A DNA stretch of 64,000 nucleotides, from contig NZ_JBBKBA010000001.1 of assembly GCF_038404985.1 (NCBI RefSeq), positions 2,694,001 through 2,758,000 on the forward strand. The letters run 5' to 3'. Positions 46,846 to 55,296 of this stretch are shown here, piece by piece. This DNA is from Ferrovibrio sp. MS7. Its GTDB lineage: Bacteria > Pseudomonadota > Alphaproteobacteria > Ferrovibrionales > Ferrovibrionaceae. Within the stretch, counting starts at the first letter, position 1. Each line of letters begins with the position of its first letter. The position numbers and the translations under genes are program-made. The notes beneath the pieces are model-generated. The model did not search any database. It had not been told where the DNA came from and saw only the letters and a list, made by a program, of their open reading frames with translations.

Positions 46846-47462
46846 GCAGCGAGGAAGACGCGCACGGCGCTGCTGACGCGGCGTTCGATCTCGGCCTCCG
46901 GCATGCCGCCGGGTTCCAGCTTGAGCAGGCGGCGGATTGTGTTGTGGCCGATCAGCATGCCGAAGAACTGCTCGGCGGCGAGCCGGGTATCGGTAATGCT
47001 GAGCCGTCCGGCTTTTGCTTCGCGGCCGAGATAATCGGCCAGCCGCGCCAGGCCATTGCCGGGTCCATTGGCGTAGAAGGTCGGGCCGATGCTTGGGAAT
47101 TGCGGCGCCGAGTTGATCAGCAGGCGCTGGAAGCTGGTCGAGCGTTCGGTGGTGAGGACGCGCAGATAGCTTTGCCCAAGCAGTTGCAGCACCTCGCGCG
47201 GTCCGCTGCCGGGTGCGATATCGGCCAGCGGTGCGGTGATCGTGCCGGCGGTGGCCTGCACGATGGCGGCGAAGAGGTCGTCCTTGCCCTCGAACAGATT
47301 GTAGATGGTCTGGCGCGAGACCCCGGCTTCCGCCGCTATCGTCTCAAGCCCGATGCCATAGCCATGTTCCAGGAACAGTCGCCGCGCGGTTTCCAGGATC
47401 GCCTGGCGCTTCGCCGGATCGGCGGGGCGACCGCGCTTCGCTTTCGGCTTTAGGGCGGTCAA
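46812..47462 (-). CDS. TetR-family repressor of the efflux operon
   Basis: A 216-residue regulator. The N-terminal HTH (about 18-62) reads RQAILETARRLFLEHGYGIG, then LETIAAEAGVSRQTIYNLFE. The rest is a helical ligand domain of the AcrR/TetR_C type. The start is a TTG at 47462 that overlaps the emrB stop by 4 bases; no other start is available before the HTH. Being last in the emrA-emrB operon, with a palindrome at its promoter, it most likely represses its own operon. The inducer is not known. The 3' end overlaps pepN by 34 bases on the other strand. Confidence 0.88.
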   Translation of the reverse strand: MTALKPKAKRGRPADPAKRQAILETARRLFLEHGYGIGLETIAAEAGVSRQTIYNLFEGKDDLFAAIVQATAGTITAPLADIAPGSGPREVLQLLGQSYLRVLTTERSTSFQRLLINSAPQFPSIGPTFYANGPGNGLARLADYLGREAKAGRLSITDTRLAAEQFFGMLIGHNTIRRLLKLEPGGMPEAEIERRVSSAVRVFLAAYSASDLDAIS

Positions 47463-49033
47463 TGGCCACCCCCACCACTGCCAACCAGGATCGGTCGCTT
47501 GGCAAAAGCGACGGCAAGGGCGGCGGCGGCGAACAGCAGGGTCAGCAGAAAGAAGCAGTCGCCGAAAGCCATGACATAGGCCTGCTGGCTCACCTTGTTG
47601 CCGAGCAGCTTGGCCGCCAGCACGGTATCGTCGCTTTGCAGCGGCTGCGCCAATCTCACGCCCATGTTGTCGATGTATTCCTGGATTTCCCAGCGGCCGG
47701 GATTCACGGCCTCCACCAGTCGGTTCCAGTGCAGCGCGGTGCGGTCGATCATCACCGTGTTGATGCCGGCAAGCCCGAAGGCGCCACCGAGATTGCGCGT
47801 GAGGTTATAGAGCCCGCTGGCATTCTTCACTTCTTCGGCGGGCAGCGTGCCGAGCGAGATGACATTGATCGGCACGATGCAGAACATCAGTGCCGCGCCG
47901 CGCAGGATCTGCGGCACCAGCATTTCGTTGAACTGCCACTCGGCGGTGAGATGTGCCATGCTCCAGGTGGAAAGCGCCAGCAGGGTGAAGCCGAAGGCCA
48001 GCACCGGGCGCGGATCGACCTTTCGTGCCATGGCGCCGGCGATGGGCGCGGCCATGAACTGCACGATGCCGGTGACGAACATGATCTCGCCGATCTGCAG
48101 GCTGTTGAGGCCACGCACGCGGGCGAGGTAGAGCGGCATCAGGTAGACCAGGCCATAGAGGCCGACGCCGATGGTGAGGCTGAACAGGCAGCCGGTGGCG
48201 AAATTGCGGTTGCGGAACGCCTTGAGGTCGACCACCGGGTTTTCGTGCGTGATGGTGCGCCAGAAAAACAGCACGCCGCCGATGGCGCAGGCGATGGCGA
48301 AGTTGCGGATCGTCTCGTCGGCCAGCCAGTCATGGCGCGGGCCTTCCTCGATCACGTATTCCAGGCTGCCGAGAAACAGGGCCATGGCGGCGAGGCCGAG
48401 ATAGTCGAAGCCCTCGAGCAGGCTGAAATCCGGCTTGTCGATATCCATGAAGCCCCAGACCAGCAGGCAGACGATGACGCCCGGCACCACGTTGATCAGG
48501 AACAGCCAGTGCCAGGACATGAGCTGCGTCAGGTAGCCGCCAAGCGTCGGGCCGATGGTGGGGGCCAGCGTGGCGACCAGGCCGATCACCACCGTGGCGC
48601 TGGCCAAGCGCGAACGCGGAAAGATCAGGTAGACGGTGGCGAACACGGTGGGGATCATGGCGCCGCCGAGGAAGCCCTGCAGGGCGCGCATCACGATCAT
48701 GGCTTCCAGGCTGTTGGCGAAAGCGCAGCCGATCGAGGCAATGGTGAAGCTGGCCGCCGATGCCACGAACAGCACGCGGGTGGAAAGTAGCCGCGACAGG
48801 TAGCCCGAGAACGGAATCATGATCACTTCGGCGATCAGATACGACGTCTGCACCCAGCTTATCTCGTCCGCCGATGCAGCCAGGCCGGCCTGAATCTCGC
48901 TCAAGGATGACGAGACGATCTGGATGTCCAGGATCGCCATGAACATGCCCAGCACCATGGCGAAGTAGCCGATGCGCACACCAGCGCTCGGCATCTTCTC
49001 CGGGATGGTGATGGCTTCGGCAGCCGTGGCCAT
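47459..49033 (-). CDS. emrB: DHA2-family MFS multidrug exporter, EmrB type
   Basis: A 524-residue inner-membrane proton antiporter, with about 14 helices. The DHA2 features are the first helix FAMVLGMFMAILDIQIVSSS, the motif-A-like loop, and motif C in TLAPTIGPTLGGYLTQLMSW. A large soluble segment near residues 450-490 (HWNRLVEAVNPGRWEIQEYI) is also usual. With EmrA it forms a pump that spans the envelope, with an outer-membrane channel usually encoded elsewhere. It follows the emrA-type gene by 28 bp and has a GAGG site. Substrates cannot be predicted. Confidence 0.92.
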   Translation of the reverse strand: MATAAEAITIPEKMPSAGVRIGYFAMVLGMFMAILDIQIVSSSLSEIQAGLAASADEISWVQTSYLIAEVIMIPFSGYLSRLLSTRVLFVASAASFTIASIGCAFANSLEAMIVMRALQGFLGGAMIPTVFATVYLIFPRSRLASATVVIGLVATLAPTIGPTLGGYLTQLMSWHWLFLINVVPGVIVCLLVWGFMDIDKPDFSLLEGFDYLGLAAMALFLGSLEYVIEEGPRHDWLADETIRNFAIACAIGGVLFFWRTITHENPVVDLKAFRNRNFATGCLFSLTIGVGLYGLVYLMPLYLARVRGLNSLQIGEIMFVTGIVQFMAAPIAGAMARKVDPRPVLAFGFTLLALSTWSMAHLTAEWQFNEMLVPQILRGAALMFCIVPINVISLGTLPAEEVKNASGLYNLTRNLGGAFGLAGINTVMIDRTALHWNRLVEAVNPGRWEIQEYIDNMGVRLAQPLQSDDTVLAAKLLGNKVSQQAYVMAFGDCFFLLTLLFAAAALAVAFAKRPILVGSGGGGH

Positions 49034-49061
49034 GGCCGGCCTCTTTTCCTTAACCGCGCCG

Positions 49062-50084
49062 TTAACCGCGACGGTCGATTTCGACCAGCACCGACATGCC
49101 GGGCACCAGGAAGGGCAGGGCGGCGGCGTTATCGAGGGTGAGCTTCACCGGCACGCGCTGCACGATCTTGGTGAAATTGCCGGTGGCATTGTCGGGCGGC
49201 AGCAGGCTGAATTTGGCGCCGCTCGCCGGCGCCAGGCTGTCGATGCGCGCCTTCAGCACCTGATCGGGATAGGCGTCTACCTTGATCACGGCTTCCTGGC
49301 CGGGCTTCAGGCCCTTCAACTGCGTCTCCTTGAAATTCGCCACCACATAGATTTTGTCGGTCGGCACGATCACCATCAGCTGGATGCCGGGCCGCACATA
49401 CTGGCCGACCTGGGCGGTGCGGTTGCCGACCACGCCATCCACGGCGGCGCGCACTACGGCATTATCGAGATCGAGCTTTGCGATCGCGAGTTCGGCCTCG
49501 GCCTGGGCGATCATCGCCACGGCCTGCTCGCGGTTGGCCCGCAGCACCGCCACCTGGCTTTGCTGCAGCACGCGGCCGGCCTCGGCGCGGTCGGTGGCGG
49601 CCTTGGCCTTGCGCTGATCACTCAGGGCGGCTTCCAGCTTCTGGCCTGAGACATACTGGCCGGAGGCGAGGGCGTTATAGCGCTTCAGATCATCATCGGT
49701 GCGCTGCTGGTCGGCGCGGCTGGACCGCAACTGTGCTTCGGCCTCGGCGATGGAGGCCTGCTGGCTGCTGAGCTGGCGGTCGATGATGTCCAATGCCGCG
49801 CGCTTGGTCGCCACCACGGCTTCGGCCTGGGCGGTCTTGGCGCGGAAGTCGCTGTCGTCGATGTGGAACAGCACATCGCCAGCCTTCACCCGCTGGTTCT
49901 CGGCCACCTCCATCTTCTGGATGTAGCCGCTTACCTTGGCGGCGACCACGGTGATGTCGGCGCCGAGATAGGCGTTGTCGGTGCTTTCGATGAAACGGCC
50001 ATGGCTCCACCAGCCCCAGCCGAAATAGCCGCCGCCGCCAAGCAGGGCGGCCAGGAACAGGGTCAGGATGATCTTCTTGCGCAT
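49062..50084 (-). CDS. emrA: Membrane fusion protein, EmrA/HlyD type
   Basis: A 340-residue periplasmic adaptor anchored by one N-terminal helix (IILTLFLAALLGGGGYFGWG). The lipoyl/barrel-sandwich parts are TDNAYLGADITVVAAKVSGY and VRAAVDGVVGNRTAQVGQYV, flanking a long coiled coil (about 90-180). The start is uncertain: an ATG at 50084 gives the normal KKIILTL start, while a TTG at 50120 would add twelve residues. Neither has a good ribosome site, so a leaderless or short-leader message is possible. It is the first gene of the efflux operon. Confidence 0.9.
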   Translation of the reverse strand: MRKKIILTLFLAALLGGGGYFGWGWWSHGRFIESTDNAYLGADITVVAAKVSGYIQKMEVAENQRVKAGDVLFHIDDSDFRAKTAQAEAVVATKRAALDIIDRQLSSQQASIAEAEAQLRSSRADQQRTDDDLKRYNALASGQYVSGQKLEAALSDQRKAKAATDRAEAGRVLQQSQVAVLRANREQAVAMIAQAEAELAIAKLDLDNAVVRAAVDGVVGNRTAQVGQYVRPGIQLMVIVPTDKIYVVANFKETQLKGLKPGQEAVIKVDAYPDQVLKARIDSLAPASGAKFSLLPPDNATGNFTKIVQRVPVKLTLDNAAALPFLVPGMSVLVEIDRRG

Positions 50085-50130
50085 GGGAATACCGGAAGTG
50101 CGGGTAGGGATGGCGGACAATTAATATTCA

Positions 50131-50146
50131 TGGACAAGGTTGTCCA
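50131..50146. promoter_or_regulatory. Operator palindrome of the emrA-emrB-tetR operon
   Basis: TGGACAA-GG-TTGTCCA is a perfect inverted repeat of 7-bp arms just upstream of the emrA start and close to AT-rich DNA that fits a promoter. It is the expected kind of site for the TetR-type repressor encoded at the end of the same operon. The link is inferred from position. Confidence 0.65.
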
Positions 50147-50227
50147 GAAAATACCCTGTGACGGGGGTCACAAGCTAATGCCACCGCAAGAGCCGGATAG
50201 CCTGGCATCCCCGGCTGGCCTAAACCG

Positions 50228-51466
50228 ATGGGCATGACGCACGACTCGAAATCAGCTTTTAACCGCCTCTGGTTTGCCAATCTGGCCGCCCATGGTGCCG
50301 ATCAGCTCAGTCTGGCCGCCTTGCCGCTGCTGGCGGTGCTCAGCCTGGGCGCCAGCCCGGAGGAGATGGGGGCGCTGGGGGCAGCCCAGACCCTGCCGTA
50401 CCTGCTGCTGTCGCTGCTGGCCGGTTTCTGGGCCGACCGTTTCCCGCGCCACTGGCTGATGGCCGGGGCGGAGGCGGGGCGTTCGCTGCTCCTGCTGCTG
50501 TTGCCGCTGCTGGCCATTACCGGGTGGCTGGGCCTCGGCAGCCTCGGCCTGCTCGGTTTCCTGCTGGCGGCGGCCAGCGTGGTGTTCAATGTCGCAGCCC
50601 AGGCTTATCTGCCGGCGCTGGTGGCACGCGAGGGCCTGGCGGCGGCCAATGCCCGGCTGGAATTCGCTCGTGCGGCGGCCGTGTTCCTGGGGCCGGGTGC
50701 AGCGGGTCTGGTGGCAAGCTGGGCGTCGCCGGCCATCGCACTCGGCGTTTCCGCATTCGCTTCAGCCTATGCCGCCTGGCTGCTGCGAGCGCCGGAGATG
50801 CGCCGGCCGGTACCGCCCCAGCCGCGCCAGTCCCTGGCTCCAGCACTGGCCGAAGGTTTCCGCATCGTGTGGCGCGAACCGTTGCTGCGTGCCATCGCCG
50901 GCTGCGCCATGGCATGGAATTTCTCCTGGTTTCTGCTGATGGCGGTGTTCGTGCTGTTCGCGACGCAGCGGCTGGGGATCAGCCCGGCCGGTATCGGTAT
51001 CGTCCTCGGTGTGCAGGGCGTCGGCATGCTGCTGGCCAGTGTCACCCTGCCGCTCTACCAGGCGCGGCTGCCGCTGGGGCTGATGATCGCGGTTGGTCCG
51101 TCGCTTTCAGCGCTCGCGGCGGTTCTGGTCGCCTCGGCGAGCCTGGCGGAGGGCATTGTGGCGATGCTGCTGCTCGGCGCCGGCTTTTTCACCTTCGGCT
51201 ATGGCCCGATGCTGTGGACCATCGGCCAGACGAGTTTGCGTCAGGCGCTGGTGCCGGCACGGCTGATCGGCCGGGTCAGCGCCATCCAGCAGGTAGCGAC
51301 ATTAGGCATGCGGCCCATCGGCGCGCTGGCTGGTGGCCTGGCTGGCGGTGCTTATGGTCTGGAAGCGGCGATGTGGCTGGCGGCTTGCGGCTTCGGCGTG
51401 CAGCTTGCCGTGATCCTGCTCTCCCCGGTGCCGCGCCTGCAGGCGCTGCCGGAGGCCGCAGCCTAG
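50228..51466 (+). CDS. MFS transporter, enterobactin-exporter-like
   Basis: A 412-residue membrane protein with 12 predicted helices. The start NRLWFANLAAHGADQLSLAA and the later LGPGAAGLVASWASPAIALG and RLIGRVSAIQQVATLGMRPI resemble the DHA3/EntS type of exporters. Substrate is unknown. The start could be 50228 or an ATG two codons on. It is divergent from the emrA operon and shares its control region, so the same repressor might act on it. Its stop overlaps the convergent pentapeptide gene by 4 bases. Confidence 0.85.
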   Translation: MGMTHDSKSAFNRLWFANLAAHGADQLSLAALPLLAVLSLGASPEEMGALGAAQTLPYLLLSLLAGFWADRFPRHWLMAGAEAGRSLLLLLLPLLAITGWLGLGSLGLLGFLLAAASVVFNVAAQAYLPALVAREGLAAANARLEFARAAAVFLGPGAAGLVASWASPAIALGVSAFASAYAAWLLRAPEMRRPVPPQPRQSLAPALAEGFRIVWREPLLRAIAGCAMAWNFSWFLLMAVFVLFATQRLGISPAGIGIVLGVQGVGMLLASVTLPLYQARLPLGLMIAVGPSLSALAAVLVASASLAEGIVAMLLLGAGFFTFGYGPMLWTIGQTSLRQALVPARLIGRVSAIQQVATLGMRPIGALAGGLAGGAYGLEAAMWLAACGFGVQLAVILLSPVPRLQALPEAAA

Positions 51467-52779
51467 ACCTTCATCCCGACGACGCCGCGCAGGTCGGCGC
51501 CGTCCAGGTTGGCGCCACGGAAATCGGCATTGGTCAGGTCGGCATCCAGGAAGGACGCGTTCTTCAGGTTGGCCGAGCGGAAATCCGCCATGGTCAGGAT
51601 CGAGCGGTTGAACTGCGCGCCTTCCAGGTCGGCGCCCTGGAATTTCGCCTGGGTCAGATTGCATTCCTGCAGGCTGGTGGTCTGGCGGCGGTGGAAGGCC
51701 CCGCTGATCATCACCGGCGATAGATTGGCGCCACGGAAATCGGCATTGGTCATGATGCCGCGGTCAAACTTCGAGCCCTGCATCTGGGCGCCGGTGAAAT
51801 TCGCGTTCAGCATCATGGCGCCGCGCAGATCCGAGAGCACGAAGCGGCAGCCGGAGAAATCGGTGTTGCGCAGGATGGCATAGGAAAAGTCGCCGGCGGA
51901 GAAGTTGATATTGGCCAGCTTCTGGTCCGATAGGTCATAGCGGCTGAAATCGATCCGCATGCCCTGCTTGCCCAGGGTGTCGATCCAGGTCAGGTGTTCC
52001 TTGACGATGAATTGCAGCGAGCGGTCCAGGCTTTCCAGGCTGCGCGGCATGATCGCCTTGGAAATATCGGCGTCGCGCAAATCAATCGGGCGGAAGTAGC
52101 TCGCCGTCAGGTCGGCGCCTTCGAAATTGGTCTCGTTCAGCACCGCGCCAGCAAGCACCGCGCCATGCAACATGCAATTCGAGAGGTTCGCTTCGGTCAG
52201 GTCGGCACCGGCGAACAGGCAGCCGGAAAGATTGGAGCCGGAGAGATCGGCATTGGTCAGCTTGGCATTGGTGAAGTTCACATTGGTGAGGTCGGTGTTG
52301 CGGCCCACCACCTTGCCGAGCTTCGCCGAGGACAGATTGGCGCCGGCCATCTTGGCATTGTCGATGCTCGCGGAACGCTTCAGCACGGCGATCAGGTTGC
52401 CGTCCTCATCCGGCCGCAGCAGCACGCCATCGCGGATATCGGCGGCGGAGAGATTGGCGCCTTCCAGGTTGGCGTTGCGCAGATTCACGCCGCGCAGATC
52501 GGCCTTGGTCAGGTCGCAGCGACGCATGTCGGCGCCCTGCAGGTCGGCGGCGAAGAAGGAAGCAGAGGTCAGCACCGAATGGCTGAAATCGGCATAAGCC
52601 ATCTTGCTCGAGACGAAATCCGCCGAGGCCAGGTTCTTGCCACTGAAATCCAGCCGCGAGGCATCGCGGAAATGCATCACCAGCCGCTTACCGCCCCGCA
52701 CTCCCTTCACATAGTTGGAGTGTGCCTCGAACATCTCGTCGATTTCGAACTGGGCGATGACCTTGACGGTATTTTCCAT
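51463..52779 (-). CDS. Pentapeptide-repeat protein, second of a tandem pair
   Basis: A 438-residue protein built of A(D/N)LxX pentapeptide repeats that should fold into a right-handed quadrilateral beta-helix. Order: a short helical lead (about 1-35, FEIDEMFEAHSNYVKGVRGG), repeats (about 40-118), a loop RDGVLLRPDEDGNLIAVLKR (about 117-136), repeats (about 140-240), a helical insert (SLESLDRSLQFIVKEHLTWI, about 247-266), then more repeats to the end. It shares this whole plan with the next upstream gene, 27 bp away, and is likely its duplicate. No enzymatic motif. Function unknown; some such proteins mimic DNA and protect gyrase, but this is not supported here. Confidence 0.88.
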   Translation of the reverse strand: MENTVKVIAQFEIDEMFEAHSNYVKGVRGGKRLVMHFRDASRLDFSGKNLASADFVSSKMAYADFSHSVLTSASFFAADLQGADMRRCDLTKADLRGVNLRNANLEGANLSAADIRDGVLLRPDEDGNLIAVLKRSASIDNAKMAGANLSSAKLGKVVGRNTDLTNVNFTNAKLTNADLSGSNLSGCLFAGADLTEANLSNCMLHGAVLAGAVLNETNFEGADLTASYFRPIDLRDADISKAIMPRSLESLDRSLQFIVKEHLTWIDTLGKQGMRIDFSRYDLSDQKLANINFSAGDFSYAILRNTDFSGCRFVLSDLRGAMMLNANFTGAQMQGSKFDRGIMTNADFRGANLSPVMISGAFHRRQTTSLQECNLTQAKFQGADLEGAQFNRSILTMADFRSANLKNASFLDADLTNADFRGANLDGADLRGVVGMKV

Positions 52780-52805
52780 GCAGTGAGCCTAGCTTGGCGC
52801 CGGCC

Positions 52806-54119
52806 TCAGGACAAGTTGACCCCGATGGCGGACTTGAGGTCGGCGCCGGTCAGGATGGCGTCCCGCAGGTCGGCGCCGGTGAGATCCGCCCCGGACAGGT
52901 CGGCGCCGCTCAGATTGGCATCCCGCAAGTCGGCATGCATCAGGATCGAGTAGGTCAGGTTGGCGCCTGTGAGGTCACAACCTGAGAGATTGGCCTGGCT
53001 CAGGTTGGCATTCTCCAGGCTGGTAAACCATTTTTTGCTCTGCAGGCTGCTGATCGGCATGGCGCCCATCTTGGCCTGCTTCATATTGGCGCCGATCATG
53101 TTGGCGCCGGAAAATTTGGAACCGCGCAGGTCGGCGCTGGCCATATTGGCGTTCAGCAGCATGGCGTCGGTGAAATCGGTCATCGACAGCAGCGAGAAGC
53201 TCAAGTCGGTTTCCACCATGGTGCTCTGCACAAAGAGGGCAGCGGAAAGTTCCAGCCGGTGCAGCTTGGCGCCGGAAATGTCCACGCGGCTGAAATCCGC
53301 CCGCTTGCCCTTCTGGCCCATGCTGTCGGTCCAGCTCTGGTGTTCGCGCAGGATGGCCTGCAGCGGCTTGTCCAGGCTATCGAGCGAGCGCGGCATCATG
53401 GCGCCCTTGGTGCGGGCATCGCGCATATCATTGGTGCGGAAGAAGGCGCCAGCCAGGTCGGCATTCTCGAAGATGGTGCCGTTGAGCATCGCACCGGCCA
53501 GCACCGCACCGGAAAGCTTGCAGTTGCTCATGTTGGTGTTGGTCAGATCGGCGCCGACGAAGATAGTGCCGCGCAGGTCGCAGTTCGACAGGTCGGCATC
53601 CACCAGCTTGGCATTGGCCAGGTTGGCATGGCTGAGATCGGCATGCTGGCTGAAGGCGCGGCCCAGCTTGGCGCCGATCAGCTTGGCATGGCTCATATGC
53701 GCCTTCTCGGTTACTGCGCCGCCAGAGGTGACGGCCACCAGGTTGCCATCGGCATCCGGGCGCAGCAGGCGACCATCGCGGATATCGGCACCCGTGAGGT
53801 CGGCGAATTCCAGATTCGCGCCGCGCAGCTTGGCGCCGCGCAGGTCGGAGCGGGTGAGGTCGGTGGAGGAAAGGTCGGCCCCCTCCAGGTCGGCACCGTA
53901 GAAATTGGCCGTGCTGAGCTTGGCGAAGCGGAAAATGGAACCCCGGAAGCAGCCGCCGACCATGTTGGCCTGGCGCAGGTCGCGGTTGGCGAAATTCAGC
54001 CCGGCAGCATCATAGAACTGTAAATTCAAGCGGTTACCACCGCGCTGCCCCTTCGAAAAACGCTCATGGGCCAGCAGCAGGGCATCCAGGGTTTCAGGTT
54101 TCAGCTTCTGCAGGGTCAT
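52806..54119 (-). CDS. Pentapeptide-repeat protein, first of a tandem pair
   Basis: A 437-residue pentapeptide-repeat protein colinear with its downstream neighbour over the full length. Matching landmarks are the N-terminal helix LLLAHERFSKGQRGGNRLNL, the loop RDGRLLRPDADGNLVAVTSG, the shared AVLAGA(V/M)LN and MMPRSLDSLDKPLQAILREH segments, and the C-terminal block LSGADLSGADLTGADLRDAI. Repeats are more regular here, close to the ideal, so this copy may be the more conserved. No signal peptide, so probably cytosolic. The two genes form one unit transcribed away from rpsB. Confidence 0.88.
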   Translation of the reverse strand: MTLQKLKPETLDALLLAHERFSKGQRGGNRLNLQFYDAAGLNFANRDLRQANMVGGCFRGSIFRFAKLSTANFYGADLEGADLSSTDLTRSDLRGAKLRGANLEFADLTGADIRDGRLLRPDADGNLVAVTSGGAVTEKAHMSHAKLIGAKLGRAFSQHADLSHANLANAKLVDADLSNCDLRGTIFVGADLTNTNMSNCKLSGAVLAGAMLNGTIFENADLAGAFFRTNDMRDARTKGAMMPRSLDSLDKPLQAILREHQSWTDSMGQKGKRADFSRVDISGAKLHRLELSAALFVQSTMVETDLSFSLLSMTDFTDAMLLNANMASADLRGSKFSGANMIGANMKQAKMGAMPISSLQSKKWFTSLENANLSQANLSGCDLTGANLTYSILMHADLRDANLSGADLSGADLTGADLRDAILTGADLKSAIGVNLS

Positions 54120-54398
54120 GGCGGCAGTATGCCCGAGGCGGTTCCAGAAATCCCGGTTGTATAGAAAATTATCCCGCTGATCTTTTGGGTGTATCTGGTT
54201 TAATTGGCGTTGCTGAACGCGGCCCCTTGCGCCGGGGGGCGGAAACGGCTAAAAGCCCCGCGTTCAGTAAACCCCACACGCAGGCTTGCGCTTTCCCGGG
54301 GAGACATCCCGAGGAAAGCGTTCCGGTGTCTGTCCGCCCCCAGGGGCGGGGTGCAGACGGCGCTTGCGGCGGACCAACCGGAAAAGGACTTAGAAACG
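54120..54398 (+). promoter_or_regulatory. rpsB promoter region and structured 5' leader
   Basis: AT-rich DNA near 54155-54210 probably holds promoters for both rpsB and the divergent pentapeptide genes, though I cannot fix the boxes. From 54213 the leader could fold into three hairpins in a row: CTGAACGCGG (54213-54222) with CCGCGTTCAG (54258-54267); CGCTTTCC (54289-54296) with GGAAAGCG (54313-54320), extended by CGGG/CCCG; and GTCTG..CCGCCCC with GGGGCGG..CAGAC (about 54331-54360). S2 binds its own leader in E. coli, so autoregulation is a fair guess. Confidence 0.55.
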
Positions 54399-55202
54399 AT
54401 GACCGTCCCGACGTTCACGATGCGTCAGCTCATTGAAGCTGGCGTTCACTTCGGCCACCAGACCCACCGCTGGAATCCGAAGATGAAGCCGTATCTCTTC
54501 GGCGCCCGTAACAATATTCATATCATCGACCTGCAGCAGAGCGTGCCGTTGCTGCACCGTGCGCTGCATGCCGTGCGCGACATCGTCGCCGGCGGCGGCA
54601 AGGTGCTGTTCGTCGGCACCAAGCGCCAGGCTTCCGATGCCGTTGCCGAGGCTGCCGCCAAGTGCGGCCAGTACTACGTCAACCATCGCTGGCTCGGCGG
54701 CATGCTGACCAACTGGAAGACCATCTCGCAGTCGATCAAGCGCCTAAAGGAGCTGGAAGAGCTGCTGTCGGGCGACGCCAATGTGCAGGGCCTGACCAAG
54801 AAGGAAACCCTGAACCTGACCCGCGAGCGCGACAAGCTTAACCGCGCGCTGGGCGGCATCAAGGACATGGGCGGCCTGCCGGCCGTGATGATCGTGATCG
54901 ACACCGTGAAGGAAGACATCGCGATCGCCGAAGCCCGCACGCTCGGCATCCCGGTGGTGGCCGTGCTCGACAGCAACTCCGATCCGTCGGGCATCACCTA
55001 TCCGGTGCCGGGCAATGACGACGCGCTGCGCGCCATCAACCTGTATTGCGATCTCTTCTCGCTCGCCATCGTCGGCGGCATCGAAGAGCATCTCGCCGCC
55101 AGCGGCGCCGATCTCGGCGAGTCCGAGGACCTGCCGAGCGACATCGTGCCGGAAGCTGCCGTTGTCGCCGAAGCCGGCGCCGAAGTGGCTGCGCAAGCCT
55201 GA
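54399..55202 (+). CDS. rpsB: 30S ribosomal protein S2
   Basis: A 267-residue ribosomal protein. Typical segments are [20 protein letters not shown] near the start, [39 protein letters not shown] and [20 protein letters not shown]. The last 20 residues are an acidic, alanine-rich tail, common in alphaproteobacteria. The ATG at 54399 has AAGGA about 10 bases upstream; the open frame extends back through the leader but is not coding. It heads the rpsB-tsf-pyrH-frr block. Confidence 0.98.
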   Translation: MTVPTFTMRQLIEAGVHFGHQTHRWNPKMKPYLFGARNNIHIIDLQQSVPLLHRALHAVRDIVAGGGKVLFVGTKRQASDAVAEAAAKCGQYYVNHRWLGGMLTNWKTISQSIKRLKELEELLSGDANVQGLTKKETLNLTRERDKLNRALGGIKDMGGLPAVMIVIDTVKEDIAIAEARTLGIPVVAVLDSNSDPSGITYPVPGNDDALRAINLYCDLFSLAIVGGIEEHLAASGADLGESEDLPSDIVPEAAVVAEAGAEVAAQA

Positions 55203-55245
55203 TTATTGCGTCAGGCCTGGTTTCAGGCCTGATTTTATGCGTTCA

Positions 55246-55269
55246 GGCGGCGCCCATGGGGGCGCCGCC
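55246..55269 (+). terminator. Hairpin between rpsB and tsf, possible attenuator
   Basis: GGCGGCGCCC and GGGCGCCGCC form a 10-bp stem around a tiny loop, then TTCATCTTT. The T-run is interrupted, so it may only reduce read-through into tsf. Upstream is a direct repeat of TCAGGCCTG (about 55211 and 55223). Confidence 0.55.
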
Positions 55270-55296
55270 TTCATCTTTCCAGACTGAGAGGACGAC

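Noticed and set aside
47462-48790. A 442-codon plus-strand frame opposite emrB
   Set aside because: Rich in H, Q, G and D and without any recognisable motif; emrB on the other strand is clear.
51463-54119. Pentapeptide genes as quinolone resistance (Qnr) proteins
   Set aside because: They are about twice the length of Qnr, have helical inserts and lack the Qnr-type loops, so the label would be unsupported.
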